A stretch of DNA of 64,000 bases, taken from assembly GCF_019264445.1 (NCBI RefSeq), contig NZ_JAHVAB010000081.1:62001-126000 (forward strand), in the 5' to 3' direction. Under the pieces are notes generated by a model that made no database searches, was not told the origin of the DNA, and saw only the letters and a list, made by a program, of their open reading frames with translations. The stretch comes from Hydrogenophaga sp. (GTDB lineage Bacteria; Pseudomonadota; Gammaproteobacteria; Burkholderiales; Burkholderiaceae_C). Positions within the stretch are counted from its first letter, which is position 1; each line of letters starts with the position of its first letter. This document shows positions 19,772 to 28,070 of the stretch, in pieces. The position numbers were made by a program, and so were the translations under genes.

Positions 19772-20584
19772 ATGACCGAGCCCACTCCCACTTCTTCACC
19801 GCCTGCCGGCGAGCCGGTGCTGTTGCAGTCGCGCGATGCGCGCGGCGTCTACACGCTGACGCTGAACACGCCGCGCAGTTTCAATGTGTTGTCCGAGGCC
19901 ATGCTGTCTGCCTTGCAGGCGGCGGTGGCCAGCGTGGCTGCCGACCCGCAGGCGCGGCTGGTGGTCATGGCCGCCAGCGGCCGCGCGTTTTGTGCCGGGC
20001 ACGACCTCAAGCAGATGCGTGCGTCGCCCGAGCTGGCCTACTACCAGAAGCTCTTCGCGCAGTGCTCGCGGCTGATGCTGGCGATTCGCCAGCTGGAGGT
20101 GCCGGTCGTGGCCCGCGTGCAGGGCCTGGCCACGGCGGCGGGCTGTCAATTGGTGGCGCAGTGCGACCTGGCCGTGGCCAGCGACAACGCCACCTTTGGC
20201 GTGAACGGCATCGACGTGGGCCTGTTCTGTGCCACGCCAAGTGTGGCGCTGTCGCGCAACATCCTGCCCAAGCAGGCGATGGAGATGCTGCTCACCGGCG
20301 ACTTCATTTCCGCCGAAGAAGCGCGCGCGCGTGGCCTCGTCAACCGCGTGGTGGCCCCGGACGCGCTGGACGCGGCGCTGCACACGCTGGTGGATCGCAT
20401 CCTGGCCAAGCCGCGCGAAGCCGTGGCCATGGGCAAGGCGCTGTTTTACCGGCAACTGGAAACCGGTATCGAGTCGGCCTACCAGCTCGCGGGCCAGACC
20501 ATGGCCTGCAACATGGCGCACGACGTGGCGCAAGAAGGCGTGCAGGCGTTCATCGACAAGCGCGCGCCGAGCTGGCGCGCCTGA
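19772..20584 (+). CDS. Enoyl-CoA hydratase/isomerase family protein (ECHDC3-like)
   Basis: 270 aa, crotonase fold. The oxyanion-hole regions are present (GRAFCAGHDLKQM and ATAAGCQLVAQCDLAVA), but neither of the two glutamates of a true hydratase is in place: the first site reads GCQ where crotonase has GCE, and the second reads VNGI where crotonase has a Glu. The pattern, including GLFCATPSVALSR, resembles ECHDC3-type proteins. It may therefore act on another acyl-CoA reaction or be a binding protein. ATG at 19772; the 407-aa track ORF begins far inside the preceding gene. Confidence 0.88.
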   Translation: MTEPTPTSSPPAGEPVLLQSRDARGVYTLTLNTPRSFNVLSEAMLSALQAAVASVAADPQARLVVMAASGRAFCAGHDLKQMRASPELAYYQKLFAQCSRLMLAIRQLEVPVVARVQGLATAAGCQLVAQCDLAVASDNATFGVNGIDVGLFCATPSVALSRNILPKQAMEMLLTGDFISAEEARARGLVNRVVAPDALDAALHTLVDRILAKPREAVAMGKALFYRQLETGIESAYQLAGQTMACNMAHDVAQEGVQAFIDKRAPSWRA

Positions 20585-20614
20585 GTGTTATCAACTTTCG
20601 AGTTTCGTTTTCAC

Positions 20615-21946
20615 ATGAATGCTTCCGCGAATCCCAAGCCGATCGACGACATCGGTCTCTGGCTGGCCGGTTTCACGCAGCCCACGGTGCTGATCGAGCT
20701 GGTGGCGCTGCTCGTGTGCGTGGTGCTGGCGTGGGGCTTGAGCTGGGCCCTGCGCCGCGGCCTGCGCATGCAGGACGACAAGTCCTCCGTGCTGTTCGGG
20801 CGACGGCTCATTGACGGTGTGATGTTCCCGCTGGTGCTGTTGCTGCTGGGCTACGTGGCGCGCGCGCTGGTCACCACGGTCATGCCGTTGGCGGCGTTTC
20901 GGGTGGCCATACCGGTGCTGGTGTCGCTGGTGGTGATCCGGGTCGGCGTGAAGGTGCTGCAGGCCGCGTTCACCACCGCACCCTGGGTGCGTGCGCTGGA
21001 GCGCACCATTTCCTGGGTGGCGTGGCTGGCCATGGTGCTGTGGGTCAGCGGGCTGCTGCCCGTGGTGCTGGCCGAGATGGAAGACATCACCTGGAAGATT
21101 GGTTCCAGCACACTGAGCCTGCGCACATTGATTGAAGGCGTCATCACGGCGGGCGCCGTGATGATCCTGTCGCTGTGGGTGTCCGCCGCCATTGAAACGC
21201 GCCTGCTGCGCAAGGCCACGGGCGGTGATCTGTCCATGCGCAAGGCGGTGAGCAACGCCACCCGCGCGCTGCTGCTGTTCGTGGGTTTGATGATTGCGCT
21301 CTCGGCGGTGGGCATTGATCTCACCGCGCTCTCGGTGTTCAGCGGCGCCATTGGTGTGGGCATCGGCTTTGGGTTGCAGAAGCTGGCGTCCAACTACGTC
21401 AGCGGCTTTGTGATCCTGGCCGAGCGCCGCCTGCGCATTGGCGACAACGTGAAGGTCGACTCTTTCGAGGGGCGCATCCTCGACATCAACACCCGCTACA
21501 GCGTGATCCGCTCGCCTGCGGGGCGCGAGTCCATCGTGCCCAACGAACTCATGGTCATCAACCGGGTAGAGAACCTGTCGTCCGCGCTCACCCGCGTGTG
21601 GCAGACCTCGGTGGTGACGGTGGGGTACGACAGCGACGTGGAGCTGGTGGGCAGGTTGTTGCTGCAGGCGGTGAGCGAGCAGGACGCTGCCTTGAAAGAG
21701 CCGGCGCCGCAGGCTTCGCTCTCGGCGTTTGGCACCAGCGGGCTGGAGTTCACGGTGGGCTACTGGATCAACTCGGGCGATGGTGCCGAGCAGCTCAGGT
21801 TGCTCTCGTCGATCAACCTGGGCATCCTGCGTTTGCTGCGCGAGCATGGCATCGAGATGCCTTACCCGCAGAGCGTGGTGCACGTCCAGCCGCTGCCGGT
21901 GCCAGCGGCCCCGGGCGGCGCGTCACCGGGCCATCAGGCTGGGTAG
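20615..21946 (+). CDS. MscS-family mechanosensitive ion channel
   Basis: 443 aa with five or six membrane helices (about 15-250) followed by the conserved pore helix and beta domain: GVGIGFGLQKLASNYVSGFV (about 247-266) and ERRLRIGDNVKVDSFEGRI, then SPAGRESIVPNELM. It would open under membrane tension and release solutes in osmotic downshock. The ATG at 20615 lies 30 bp after the preceding stop; the GTG used by the track is less likely. Its last 24 bp overlap the convergent TRAP large-permease gene. Confidence 0.93.
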   Translation: MNASANPKPIDDIGLWLAGFTQPTVLIELVALLVCVVLAWGLSWALRRGLRMQDDKSSVLFGRRLIDGVMFPLVLLLLGYVARALVTTVMPLAAFRVAIPVLVSLVVIRVGVKVLQAAFTTAPWVRALERTISWVAWLAMVLWVSGLLPVVLAEMEDITWKIGSSTLSLRTLIEGVITAGAVMILSLWVSAAIETRLLRKATGGDLSMRKAVSNATRALLLFVGLMIALSAVGIDLTALSVFSGAIGVGIGFGLQKLASNYVSGFVILAERRLRIGDNVKVDSFEGRILDINTRYSVIRSPAGRESIVPNELMVINRVENLSSALTRVWQTSVVTVGYDSDVELVGRLLLQAVSEQDAALKEPAPQASLSAFGTSGLEFTVGYWINSGDGAEQLRLLSSINLGILRLLREHGIEMPYPQSVVHVQPLPVPAAPGGASPGHQAG

Positions 21947-23218
21947 CCACAGCGAGATCGCCGGGAAGGCGATCAGGATGCCCAGGCGCACCAGGTCGGC
22001 CATGACGAAGGGCCACACGCCCTGGAAGATGTGCTTGAGCTTCACCATCGGCAGGAGCGAGTTCATGACGAACAGGTTCATGCCCACGGGTGGCGAGATC
22101 ATGCCGATCTCGACGATGGTGACGATGAGCACGCCGAACCACACCGGGTCAAAGCCCAGGCCGGTGATCACGGGGAAGAACACGGGGATGGTGAGCAGCA
22201 CCATGGACAGCTCTTCCATCACCAGGCCCAGCGCCACATAGATCGCCATCATCACGACCACCACCATGATCGGGTGGGGGCTGAACTGCAGCAGGAAGTC
22301 GCGCAGGTCCGCAGGCATGCTGGTGAAGTTGATGAAGCTGGTGAACACCATCGCCCCGATGAGGATGGTGAACAGCATGGCGGTGGTGCGTGTGCTCTCC
22401 ACCAGAATGTCCAGCAGCACGCGTGGCGTGAGGGCGCCGCGCAGCAAAGCAATCACGAAAGCCCCAGACGCACCCACGCCGGCGCCTTCGGTGGCGGTGA
22501 ACACGCCGCCGTAGATGCCGCCGATGACGAGGGCGAACAGCAGTGCCACGCCCCAGATGTTGCGCATCGCCTGCATGCGCTGGCGCCAGGTGTAGCGCTC
22601 ACCCGGCGGGCCGGCCAAGGGGTCGCGCCAGGTGACGTACACCACGGCCAGGCACAGGCACGCAATGGCCACCAGACCGGGCAGCACACCCGCGATGAAC
22701 AATTTGCCGATGTCGGTCTCGGTGATGATCCCGTAGATCACCATGATGGTGGACGGCGGGATGAGGATGCCCAGCGTGCCGCCTGCGGCGATGGAGCCTG
22801 TGGCCAGCGTGTCCTTGTAGCCGTGGCGCTTCATTTCGGGGTAGGCCACGCGCGTCATGGTGGCGGCGGTGGCGATGGACGAACCACAGATGCAGCCGAA
22901 GCCACCCGAGGCCAGCACGCTGGCCATGGCCAGTCCGCCTTTGCGGTGACCGACGAACGAGTTCGCCGCGGTGTACAGCTCGCGCGCCATGCCGGCGCGC
23001 GCCACGAGGTTGCCCATCAGCACGAAGAGCGGGATGACCGACAGCACGTAGGCGAAACCCGTCTCGAAGATCACCTGGCTGGTGCTGGCAAACGCCGGCT
23101 GCCAGCCGCGCATGAGGCCCAGGCCCACGACGCCAGCGATGGCCATCGACAGCGCCAGCGGGATGCGCAGCAGCGCCATGGCAAACACGGCCAGAAAGCC
23201 GAGGCTGGCTTCGATCAT
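21923..23218 (-). CDS. dctM: TRAP transporter large permease (DctM)
   Basis: 431 aa, about 12 hydrophobic segments, matching DctM: AGGTLGILIPPSTIMVIYGIITE, GLGFDPVWFGVLIVTIVEIGMISPPVGMNLFV. It forms the ion-driven membrane subunit of a tripartite ATP-independent transporter. The ATG at 23218 overlaps the DctQ stop (ATGA); the N-terminal extension in the track belongs to another frame. The DctP subunit of this operon lacks features that let me name the ligand. Confidence 0.93.
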   Translation of the reverse strand: MIEASLGFLAVFAMALLRIPLALSMAIAGVVGLGLMRGWQPAFASTSQVIFETGFAYVLSVIPLFVLMGNLVARAGMARELYTAANSFVGHRKGGLAMASVLASGGFGCICGSSIATAATMTRVAYPEMKRHGYKDTLATGSIAAGGTLGILIPPSTIMVIYGIITETDIGKLFIAGVLPGLVAIACLCLAVVYVTWRDPLAGPPGERYTWRQRMQAMRNIWGVALLFALVIGGIYGGVFTATEGAGVGASGAFVIALLRGALTPRVLLDILVESTRTTAMLFTILIGAMVFTSFINFTSMPADLRDFLLQFSPHPIMVVVVMMAIYVALGLVMEELSMVLLTIPVFFPVITGLGFDPVWFGVLIVTIVEIGMISPPVGMNLFVMNSLLPMVKLKHIFQGVWPFVMADLVRLGILIAFPAISLWLPSLMAR

Positions 23219-23709
23219 GGTGTGGCCCCATCGATGGCAGCGGTCGGTGCCGGGACAAACACGAAAAGCAGGTGCACCAATGCGGTGATGGCCAGCATGA
23301 CCGACATCATCCACGCCACGGGCGCAATGGACAGCTGCAGGTGCACGGTGGTGTCGCCGTATTCGGCGAGGCGGTCGGCGCGCGTGGTCATGAGGTAGGC
23401 GAGGAAGCCGAAACCACCGGCGCACACCAGATGCACCACGCGCGCCTGGATGCCGCGCACCCAGTCGGGCAGGTAGCTGTCGAGCGAGTCGAACACCACG
23501 TGCTCGTTGCGCCACGACACCAGGGGCAGGGCACCGAAGATCACGATGACCATGAGGATCTCGGTGAGCTCAAGGCCGCCGGGGACCGAGTGGTTGAAGA
23601 AGCGGCGGCCGGTCACGTCGACCAGGGTCAGCCACATGATGGTGAACAAGGCCATGGCGGCCATGAGGCCGGTGGACCAGCGCAGCATGCGTTCCAGCGT
23701 TTTGAGCAT
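23215..23709 (-). CDS. dctQ: TRAP transporter small permease (DctQ)
   Basis: 164 aa with four hydrophobic helices (GLMAAMALFTIMWLTLVDV, LTEILMVIVIFGALPLV, VVHLVCAGGFGFLAYL, SVMLAITALVHLLFVF), the DctQ topology. It bridges DctM and the binding protein. The ATG at 23709 (MLKTLERMLRW) fits the family better than the upstream in-frame start at 23778, which would place coding sequence inside the terminator-like hairpin between this gene and dctP. Confidence 0.9.
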   Translation of the reverse strand: MLKTLERMLRWSTGLMAAMALFTIMWLTLVDVTGRRFFNHSVPGGLELTEILMVIVIFGALPLVSWRNEHVVFDSLDSYLPDWVRGIQARVVHLVCAGGFGFLAYLMTTRADRLAEYGDTTVHLQLSIAPVAWMMSVMLAITALVHLLFVFVPAPTAAIDGATP

Positions 23710-23731
23710 GGGGAGGGCGTGATGTGAAAAA

Positions 23732-23768
23732 GCCGGTCGGGCAGTGTGCAACAGACTGCCCGACCGGC
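23732..23768 (-). terminator. Hairpin with T-run between dctP and dctQ
   Basis: A perfect 14-bp stem (GCCGGTCGGGCAGT and its complement) with a 9-nt loop. Read on the minus strand it is followed directly by TTTTTC, as in an intrinsic terminator. It lies after dctP and before dctQM, so it likely lowers expression of the permeases relative to the binding protein. Confidence 0.8.
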
Positions 23769-23787
23769 CGGTGTGCAAGCGGGGGAC

Positions 23788-24801
23788 TTACTTGACTTTC
23801 GCGATCTCGGCGCGGAACTCGGCCAGCACGGCCTTGGGGTTTTGCAGGCCCTTCACCTGGGCGCTGGCGGCCCATTTGGTTTCCAGGTAGTCCTGTTTGT
23901 CCATCACGGCCTTCACGAAGGCCTTGTCGGCCACGATGCGGGTCACGCCCTGGGTTTTCTGCAGTTCGCGGCTGGCGGCATCCACCTTGTCCCAGCCTTC
24001 GCCGAACATGCGCGCGGCGGTTTCGCCGGAGAGCTTGTCGACCACAGCCTTGTCTTGCGGCGACAGCGCGTTGTACTTGGCCTGGTTCATCATGAAGACG
24101 AAGCTGGTGTTGTACAGGCCGCCCGGGAAGGTGGTGGCGTGGCGCACCATGCTGAGCTTGAACGACGCCACCGATTCGTCGGGGAAGAAGGTGCCGTCCA
24201 TCACGCCGGTGGACAACATCTCGAAGGATTCGGGCGCGGGCTTGAGGGTGGTGTTCCAGCCCATGGCCTTGGAGAGCTCGTTGATGTTGCCGCCACCGAT
24301 GCGGAACTTGAGCTTGGCGGCGTCGGCGGCGCTGGCCACCGGTTGTTTGGTGGTGAAGATGATGCCTGGGCCATGGGTGAACACCGCCAGCGCCTTGACG
24401 CCCCGGTGCTCGCCCAGTGGCGCGAAGTATTTGCTGTAGATGCGCTGATAGGCCACCGAGGTGGCCGTGGCACTGTTGCCCAGGAACGGGAATTCCGCGA
24501 CCTGCGTGTTGATGAAGCGCCCGGGCGTGTAGCCGTCGACCGTGTAGGAGATGTCGGCCAGGCCGTCGCGCACCGCGTCGAAGGTGCCGGGAGCGGCGGC
24601 CACCCCTTTGGGCAGGATGTTGCATTTCATGCGGCCTGCGCTTTCCTTCTCCAGCAGGTCACACCAGTTCTTCTGCACCGTGCTCAGGGTGTGCGCGGGT
24701 GGAACCCAGCTGGAGACGGTGAACACCGTCTGCGCCGAGGCCACGCCGCCTGAAACAGCGGTGGCAAACAGCAGGGCACGGCTAAGGCTGCGAGCATTCA
24801 T
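23788..24801 (-). CDS. dctP: TRAP transporter solute-binding protein (DctP)
   Basis: 337 aa with a signal peptide (LFATAVSGGVASAQ), secreted to the periplasm. DctP-family features include FRIGGGNINELSKAMGWNTT and the DGTFFPDES region. First gene of a dctP-dctQ-dctM operon, with GGAG ahead of the ATG. No regulator is adjacent; a TATAGT near 24861-24866 could be a -10 but I see no convincing -35. The ligand cannot be read from the sequence; carboxylates are usual for the family. Confidence 0.92.
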   Translation of the reverse strand: MNARSLSRALLFATAVSGGVASAQTVFTVSSWVPPAHTLSTVQKNWCDLLEKESAGRMKCNILPKGVAAAPGTFDAVRDGLADISYTVDGYTPGRFINTQVAEFPFLGNSATATSVAYQRIYSKYFAPLGEHRGVKALAVFTHGPGIIFTTKQPVASAADAAKLKFRIGGGNINELSKAMGWNTTLKPAPESFEMLSTGVMDGTFFPDESVASFKLSMVRHATTFPGGLYNTSFVFMMNQAKYNALSPQDKAVVDKLSGETAARMFGEGWDKVDAASRELQKTQGVTRIVADKAFVKAVMDKQDYLETKWAASAQVKGLQNPKAVLAEFRAEIAKVK

Positions 24802-24927
24802 TCAAGGTCTCCTGGGAGGGCGATCACAGTGAGCGCAGCCCGATGCAGGCCGGCGAAATCACTATAGGCGATGGCCTGCGTGCGTCTGCTACAGACTTAC
24901 CCGGATGGCCCTCGGACCGCGCCTTGC

Positions 24928-25539
24928 TCAGGGGTTGGCAGGCAAGGCTTCGGAGCGCTGAAGCGGCAGACGGGGCCGCGACGATGGCCCGTGCGCCGCT
25001 GCGATCCCCATGGTGTGCAGCACGCGTTCGCCGGCCGCGAGCTGTTCGTGTTCGGCCAGGGTGCGCAGATCGCCAAACAGGCGCGTGGCGTTGTCGGGCG
25101 GCGTCACCGCCCGGGTGGCGAGGTACCAGAGGCGGAACACGTGCGCGGCGTCCGAGAGCGGCAAGCGGTGCTTGAGGTTCATCACCGTGGCAAACAGGTA
25201 GTCGGCCGTGCTCTCATTGGGCGCCTTGCCGTTGCGCAGCGGGCTGGGGTTGCTTTGCCACACCGGGCTGTTGACCAGTCGCTGCACGCGCCGGGCGCGG
25301 CCCAGCCCGCGGTCCACTTGCAGGGGCGAGTCCCAGGCGCGCACAGGGTCGTCCAGGCCTGAGCTGCTGGCGCTGGCGCGCGCGAGCTCAAGCGCCATGG
25401 CATTCGCCCGTTCGGGGTCCTGGCGGCTGAACAGCAATTGGGCAACACCGCCGACCCGTCTCATGGTGGTCGCCACCGCGGCGGCCTCGCCGCCCGGTGC
25501 ATGCGCTATCGGGGGGCGGTGTGTCGTTGGGGTGCTCAT
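24928..25539 (-). CDS. Hypothetical protein, 203 aa
   Basis: No recognised family. A proline- and alanine-rich N-terminus (about 1-25) is followed by a mostly helical, soluble region (ERANAMALELARAS, ADYLFATVMNLKHRLPL, AHVFRLWYLATRAV). There is no signal peptide or membrane helix. I start it at the ATG at 25539; the track extends it 31 codons upstream. It follows the CHASE2 kinase gene on the same strand after 110 bp and could be the last gene of that signalling operon, which is the only functional hint. It could also be a non-coding open frame in GC-rich DNA. Confidence 0.5.
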   Translation of the reverse strand: MSTPTTHRPPIAHAPGGEAAAVATTMRRVGGVAQLLFSRQDPERANAMALELARASASSSGLDDPVRAWDSPLQVDRGLGRARRVQRLVNSPVWQSNPSPLRNGKAPNESTADYLFATVMNLKHRLPLSDAAHVFRLWYLATRAVTPPDNATRLFGDLRTLAEHEQLAAGERVLHTMGIAAAHGPSSRPRLPLQRSEALPANP

Positions 25540-25649
25540 GGGGTCTACGAAATTCGGATGCGAAGCGCCAGCGTAGTGAGTGCCGCCTTCGAACACAAAC
25601 GCTTTAACAGTCGCATAACAGAGCGACGCCACAGCGCAGCCGGGTGGCT

Positions 25650-28070
25650 TCAGGGCGCGCGGGATTCGCTGGCCGCGAGCGTGAAGTGAAAGGTGGAGCC
25701 GCGGCCGGGTTCGCTGCTCACCTGAATGTGCCCGCCGTGGCGTTCGACCACGGTGCGCACGAACGCCAACCCCAGTCCCACGCCGCGTGTGGCGCTCTGC
25801 TCGTGGTCAAGCCTGCTGAATGGCCGGAACAGGCGTTGCTGCTCTTCGGCCGTCATGCCGGGGCCCTGGTCGGTGACGGACACGCGCCACGCGCTGCCAG
25901 CCCGCTGCACACCGCATGAGACGGTGGTGTGCGCGGCGGTGTACTTCACCGCGTTGCCCAGCAGGTTGGTCAAGGCGCGGCCGAGCAGGCCGCGGTCGGC
26001 TTCACACAGCGCAGGACCGTCGGGGCGCTGCACTTCGATGCGCACGCCGCGCGCCTGCGCCTGCGGCCACGTCTCGTCCACGGCGTCGTCCAGCAGATCC
26101 ACCAGATCGGCGGTGCTCATCTGGTACGCGCTCGATTCGGCGCGCGCGAGCTGCACAAACTCTTCGGCCAGATCGAGGGTGCGCCGCGCATGGCGTTCGA
26201 TGCGCTCCAGGGTGTCCTGCGGCACCGGCATGTCCGGGTCGAGTCGCTGCACGGCCAGCAGCGCGAGGATGGAAGACTGCGGCGAGCGCATGTCGTGCGA
26301 GATGAAGCGCAGCGCCACATCGCGCTGGCGTTCGGCTTCCCGAATCGGTGTGATGTCCACCAGGCTGGCGATCCAGCTCGTGGTCTGGCCATCGGTGTTG
26401 AAGCAGGGCACGAGGCGAACGAGCAGGTCGCGCCCGTCGGCGTCGCGGGCTTCCGAGCCCCAGGGCTCGGGTTCGCCCGCCAGCCGTTCGGTGTCGAACA
26501 CCGGTTGTTGCGCCGTGCCGGCGCGGTAGACGCCTTCGAGCAGCGCGCTCAAGTGTTGGCCCCGCAGCCGAGCCACCTGGCGGTCGGCGAAATACCGGTG
26601 CGCGGCCTGGTTGGCGGCCAGCACCTGGCCGTTGGCATCGGCAATCAGGGTGGCGTCTGGCAGGCTGTTGAGCGTCTCGCCCACAAAGCGGTTGAGGTTG
26701 CGCAGTTGGGCCGAGGCGTTTTGCAGGGCATCGATGTGCCTGTCGAGCAGGTCGCCAGAGCGCGCGGCAGGCAGCATGGTCGGCAGTTCCCGGCGCGTCT
26801 CCATGCGCTGGAACTCTTCGAGCAAATAACCCATGGCGGCGCGCAGCCTGCGCCACACCCACAGCGGGTACGCAAGCAGCACGCCCAGCAACGCGGCCGT
26901 GGGGGCAAACTGCACGCCGAGTGTGCTGGGCGCAGCAGCCGTGGCGGCCAGGATCACCAGCAACAGCGCGCCGCTGACCAGCAGCGATGCGGTGGGCGTC
27001 AGCAGCAGCACGGCCAGCAGCGCCAAGGCCACGGGAACGGCGGTGAACCAGGCGTTTTGCCAGGCGCTGGCGCGCACCAGACGCTGGTCCAGCAACAGGG
27101 CGTTCATCACGTTGGCCGCGATCTCCACGCCGGGCATCAACTCGGCCTGGCCTGACCGTGGCGTGGCGTAGGCATCGCCCATGCCTGCGGCGGTGGCGCC
27201 CACAAGCACGTACTTGCCCGCCAGCTGCGCGGCAGGTACCTTGCCCTTGAGCACGTCCGCGTAGGACACCCGCGCAAAGCTGCCTGCGGGTCCGGCAAAG
27301 GGAATCTGAATCCAGTGGTCGCGCTGCCATGCCCCGGGGCTTGGCGGGTGCGCGGCCGGGGCGCGCAGGCCAGGCAGTGTGTGCGCGGGCGTGAAGCCGC
27401 CTGCGCGCAGCACGGCGAGCGAAAAATGGTCCCACCAGGTCTGGCCATCGCCTTCGCGCAAAAAGGTGCTGCGCACGATGCCGTCGTTGTCGATTTCGAG
27501 GTGGATGTGACCCGTGGCCAGGGCCGATGCCGCCAGCTCGGGCACCGGGCTTGCCCGCGCCAGGCGGCCCGTGCCCTGCGCGTCCATCAGCACCATCGGC
27601 AGAACGACCTTGCCGTTGCGCGCCATGGCATCGGCGAGCAAGGTGTCGTCCAGAGGGTCTTCAAGACCCGGCTCCACGAGGATCAGGTCCAGGCCCACGG
27701 CGCGCGGTCCGGCGGCGGTGATCTGGTCCAGCGCTGCGGCGTGAATCGCCCGCCGCCAGGGCCATCGGCCCACCTCGTTCAGGCTCTGGTCGTCGATCGC
27801 CACGATCACGATGTCGGGCGATACGGCCTGCCTGCCCAGCCTTGACAGCTGGTCGTTCAACGCCAGATCCATGTGCTCCAGGCCCCGAGAACACACCAGT
27901 GCCACCACGGCTGCCAGCAGCAACACGGCGAGCAGACACCATTCGAGCCAGCGCGTGCGCGGGCGGCGCGCGCGCGCGATCGGCTCCAGCAGTTGCGAGG
28001 TGAGGGGTTCGGTGGCGGGGCGCGTGTCCACGCGGCGATCAGTGCGTGCCAGGCCGCACCGCGCGGCCAT
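25650..28070 (-). CDS. CHASE2-domain sensor histidine kinase
   Basis: 806 aa. Order: N-terminal helix (about 42-60), extracytoplasmic CHASE2 sensor domain (about 62-330; PDIVIVAIDDQSLNEVGRWPW and GKYVLVGATAAGMGD), three membrane helices (about 345-415), PAS-like domain (about 465-580), HisKA with the phospho-acceptor His near 593 (RFISHDMRSPQSS) and HATPase_c (N box LLGNAVKY, G boxes DQGPGMT and GVGLGLAFV). The partner response regulator and a LysM-FecR protein are encoded directly upstream. Its start overlaps the FecR gene by 32 bp. The stimulus is unknown; CHASE2 with FecR suggests an envelope-derived cue. Confidence 0.93.
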   Translation of the reverse strand: MAARCGLARTDRRVDTRPATEPLTSQLLEPIARARRPRTRWLEWCLLAVLLLAAVVALVCSRGLEHMDLALNDQLSRLGRQAVSPDIVIVAIDDQSLNEVGRWPWRRAIHAAALDQITAAGPRAVGLDLILVEPGLEDPLDDTLLADAMARNGKVVLPMVLMDAQGTGRLARASPVPELAASALATGHIHLEIDNDGIVRSTFLREGDGQTWWDHFSLAVLRAGGFTPAHTLPGLRAPAAHPPSPGAWQRDHWIQIPFAGPAGSFARVSYADVLKGKVPAAQLAGKYVLVGATAAGMGDAYATPRSGQAELMPGVEIAANVMNALLLDQRLVRASAWQNAWFTAVPVALALLAVLLLTPTASLLVSGALLLVILAATAAAPSTLGVQFAPTAALLGVLLAYPLWVWRRLRAAMGYLLEEFQRMETRRELPTMLPAARSGDLLDRHIDALQNASAQLRNLNRFVGETLNSLPDATLIADANGQVLAANQAAHRYFADRQVARLRGQHLSALLEGVYRAGTAQQPVFDTERLAGEPEPWGSEARDADGRDLLVRLVPCFNTDGQTTSWIASLVDITPIREAERQRDVALRFISHDMRSPQSSILALLAVQRLDPDMPVPQDTLERIERHARRTLDLAEEFVQLARAESSAYQMSTADLVDLLDDAVDETWPQAQARGVRIEVQRPDGPALCEADRGLLGRALTNLLGNAVKYTAAHTTVSCGVQRAGSAWRVSVTDQGPGMTAEEQQRLFRPFSRLDHEQSATRGVGLGLAFVRTVVERHGGHIQVSSEPGRGSTFHFTLAASESRAP

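Noticed and set aside
24861-24866. TATAGT as the -10 of the first TRAP operon
   Set aside because: No acceptable -35 at 16-18 bp; kept only as a remark.
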